From assembly GCA_947493145.1 (NCBI GenBank), contig CANLPZ010000001.1:186001-250000 (forward strand): DNA of 64,000 bases. The letters are read 5' to 3'. The stretch's first letter is position 1. Each line of letters begins with the position of its first letter. The position numbers and the translations under genes are program-made. The notes under the pieces are model-generated. The model searched no databases. It saw nothing but the letters and a program-made list of their open reading frames with translations, and had not been told where the DNA came from. The DNA is from an uncultured Paracoccaceae bacterium (lineage in GTDB: Bacteria; Pseudomonadota; Alphaproteobacteria; Rhodobacterales; Rhodobacteraceae). Of this stretch, positions 63,375 through 64,000 are shown piece after piece.

Positions 63375-63547
63375 TTTTGCCCCGTCTAAGCTTTTTGGTC
63401 CCCCGAAAGTCGCGCTCGCAAGCGGCAGCAGCGAACGCACCAAAAGACGTCAACGAAGTCAAAAGCCCACCGGCTTGCGCCCACACAACGCGCAAGGTTC
63501 ACCTAACAATGGTTTAAAAGTCTGCTCTCTGTCCCCGCCGACAAGAA

Positions 63548-63563
63548 CCACTATATGTTGTGG
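63548..63563. promoter_or_regulatory. NrdR-box-like palindrome
   Basis: CCACTATATGTTGTGG fits the 16-bp NrdR-box form (roughly ACACWATATWTWGTGT) with symmetric ends. It lies 174 bp before nrdJ. A weak half-site CACACAA about 30 bp further upstream (63579-63585) may be the expected second box. Confidence 0.55.
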
Positions 63564-63801
63564 ATCAACCCCTCGGCCCACACAACTTGGCGTAATTACC
63601 CCCTCAACGTCAATGACAAAAATTTTACAATTCCCAAAGAAAATTGTTGACGATTGCGTTGTCTGCTTGGGCTGTCGAAATGACGATGATTCATACACCA
63701 CTGTTAACACTTCGCAGTCCACAGAGGTGCAAACGAACGGAGAATGCAAAAGCCCAATAAACCGGCATATTTATGCGTTTTCACTGAAGCAGTGGTTTAA
63801 G

Positions 63802-63810
63802 TTATCCACA
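63802..63810 (+). promoter_or_regulatory. DnaA box
   Basis: TTATCCACA is a perfect DnaA consensus 9-mer. A one-mismatch copy (TGATCCACA, minus strand, 63559-63567) overlaps the NrdR box. An A+T-rich tract follows directly after the perfect box. Confidence 0.55.
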
Positions 63811-64000
63811 GGGTTACTAACAGCGACCTGTGAATTTTTTTTGACCGAAAAGACAAATAAAAAAAATTTAGAAAACTTTGAATTTTGTCGCATTACCAAA
63901 CGTAAACACTACATTTCGTGGTGCGATTACCGCAGACACACACGATATATAACAGCGCTGAAAAAATGTGCGCGTTTCGCGGCAATGCGCAAAAGTTATC

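Larger units (their letters stand above)
63375..64000. other. Long regulatory region upstream of nrdJ, no gene supported
   Basis: This 626-bp stretch has no convincing coding sequence. It contains an NrdR-type box (63548-63563) and a perfect DnaA box (63802-63810). It also has a very A+T-rich tract with long A and T runs (about 63827-63892) and a truncated GTTATC at the window end that may begin another DnaA box. No B12-riboswitch box was recognised. Confidence 0.5.

Noticed and set aside
63375..63560. Cobalamin riboswitch for B12-dependent nrdJ
   Set aside because: A riboswitch would make sense, but I found no B12-box or the conserved core, only a GC-rich stretch with GCAAGCCGGTGGGC.
63459..63749. 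A 96-codon minus-strand open frame upstream of nrdJ
   Set aside because: It covers the NrdR box, has no ribosome site or domain, and its composition (scattered Cys, Thr, Val) looks like translated regulatory DNA.

Overview
The window reads as chromosomal DNA of an alphaproteobacterium of the order Rhodobacterales, most likely a marine Roseobacter-group organism of moderate G+C content. This rests on protein families and gene orders typical of that group: yceD-rpmF-plsX-fabH-ihfA-merR, argS-SPOR-nagZ-scpA-scpB, the 360-residue dCTP deaminase, the zinc-finger-less DksA, DUF6778, DUF2852, B12-dependent NrdJ and a three-gene TRAP transporter. No rRNA, CRISPR array, prophage or insertion sequence was seen. 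One tRNA gene (Pro, GGG) is present.

Layout. 1-8.7 kb: a squalene/phytoene synthase-family gene cut by the window edge, cimA, cysS, DUF1697, a YjbR-type gene, an aminotransferase with a PEP mutase-family gene, and an MttB-family methyltransferase. 8.7-18 kb: uup, olsB, msrB, bamE, then a lipid/ribosome/nucleoid operon (yceD, rpmF, plsX, fabH, ihfA, merR), tRNA-Pro and dcd. 18-28 kb: an A+T-rich orphan gene, then a minus-strand run argS, SPOR protein, nagZ, scpA, scpB, followed by dgt, an A-type Fe-S carrier, xth and dksA. 28.5-33.4 kb: a compact plus-strand unit with a MoxR ATPase, GNAT, DUF2927 lipoprotein, a 55-residue membrane protein, a VWA protein and an M48 protease. 33.5-44.3 kb: PIN protein, rlmI, DUF6778 lipoprotein, a probable small RNA, the Entner-Doudoroff pair edd-eda, glnE, a YbaK protein, a DUF2852/RDD pair behind twin operators, and bpt. 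44.4-51.2 kb: a TRAP transporter (dctM, dctQ, dctP) beside a cache-domain histidine kinase and NarL-type regulator. 51.3-53.5 kb: an A+T-rich type II restriction-modification pair. 53.6-56.4 kb: ilvB-ilvN under a classical attenuator. 56.4-64 kb: an EF-hand protein, a Rieske oxygenase, trmL, an ImmA/IrrE-like peptidase and nrdJ, with a long regulatory upstream region.

How the parts work together. The metabolic content suits a heterotroph using organic acids (TRAP uptake), methylated amines (MttB and possibly the Rieske oxygenase) and sugars by the Entner-Doudoroff route, with branched-chain amino acid synthesis through CimA and IlvBN.

The parts most worth a second look are mainly non-coding: a terminator-ended structured RNA at 36001-36145, twin 19-bp operators before the DUF2852 gene, a dispersed intergenic repeat forming an inverted pair inside the ilvB-ilvN gap, a cluster of four identical heptamers before the Rieske gene, and the NrdR/DnaA-box region upstream of nrdJ. 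The strongest protein-level candidate for an uncharacterised system is the MoxR-to-M48 gene unit.
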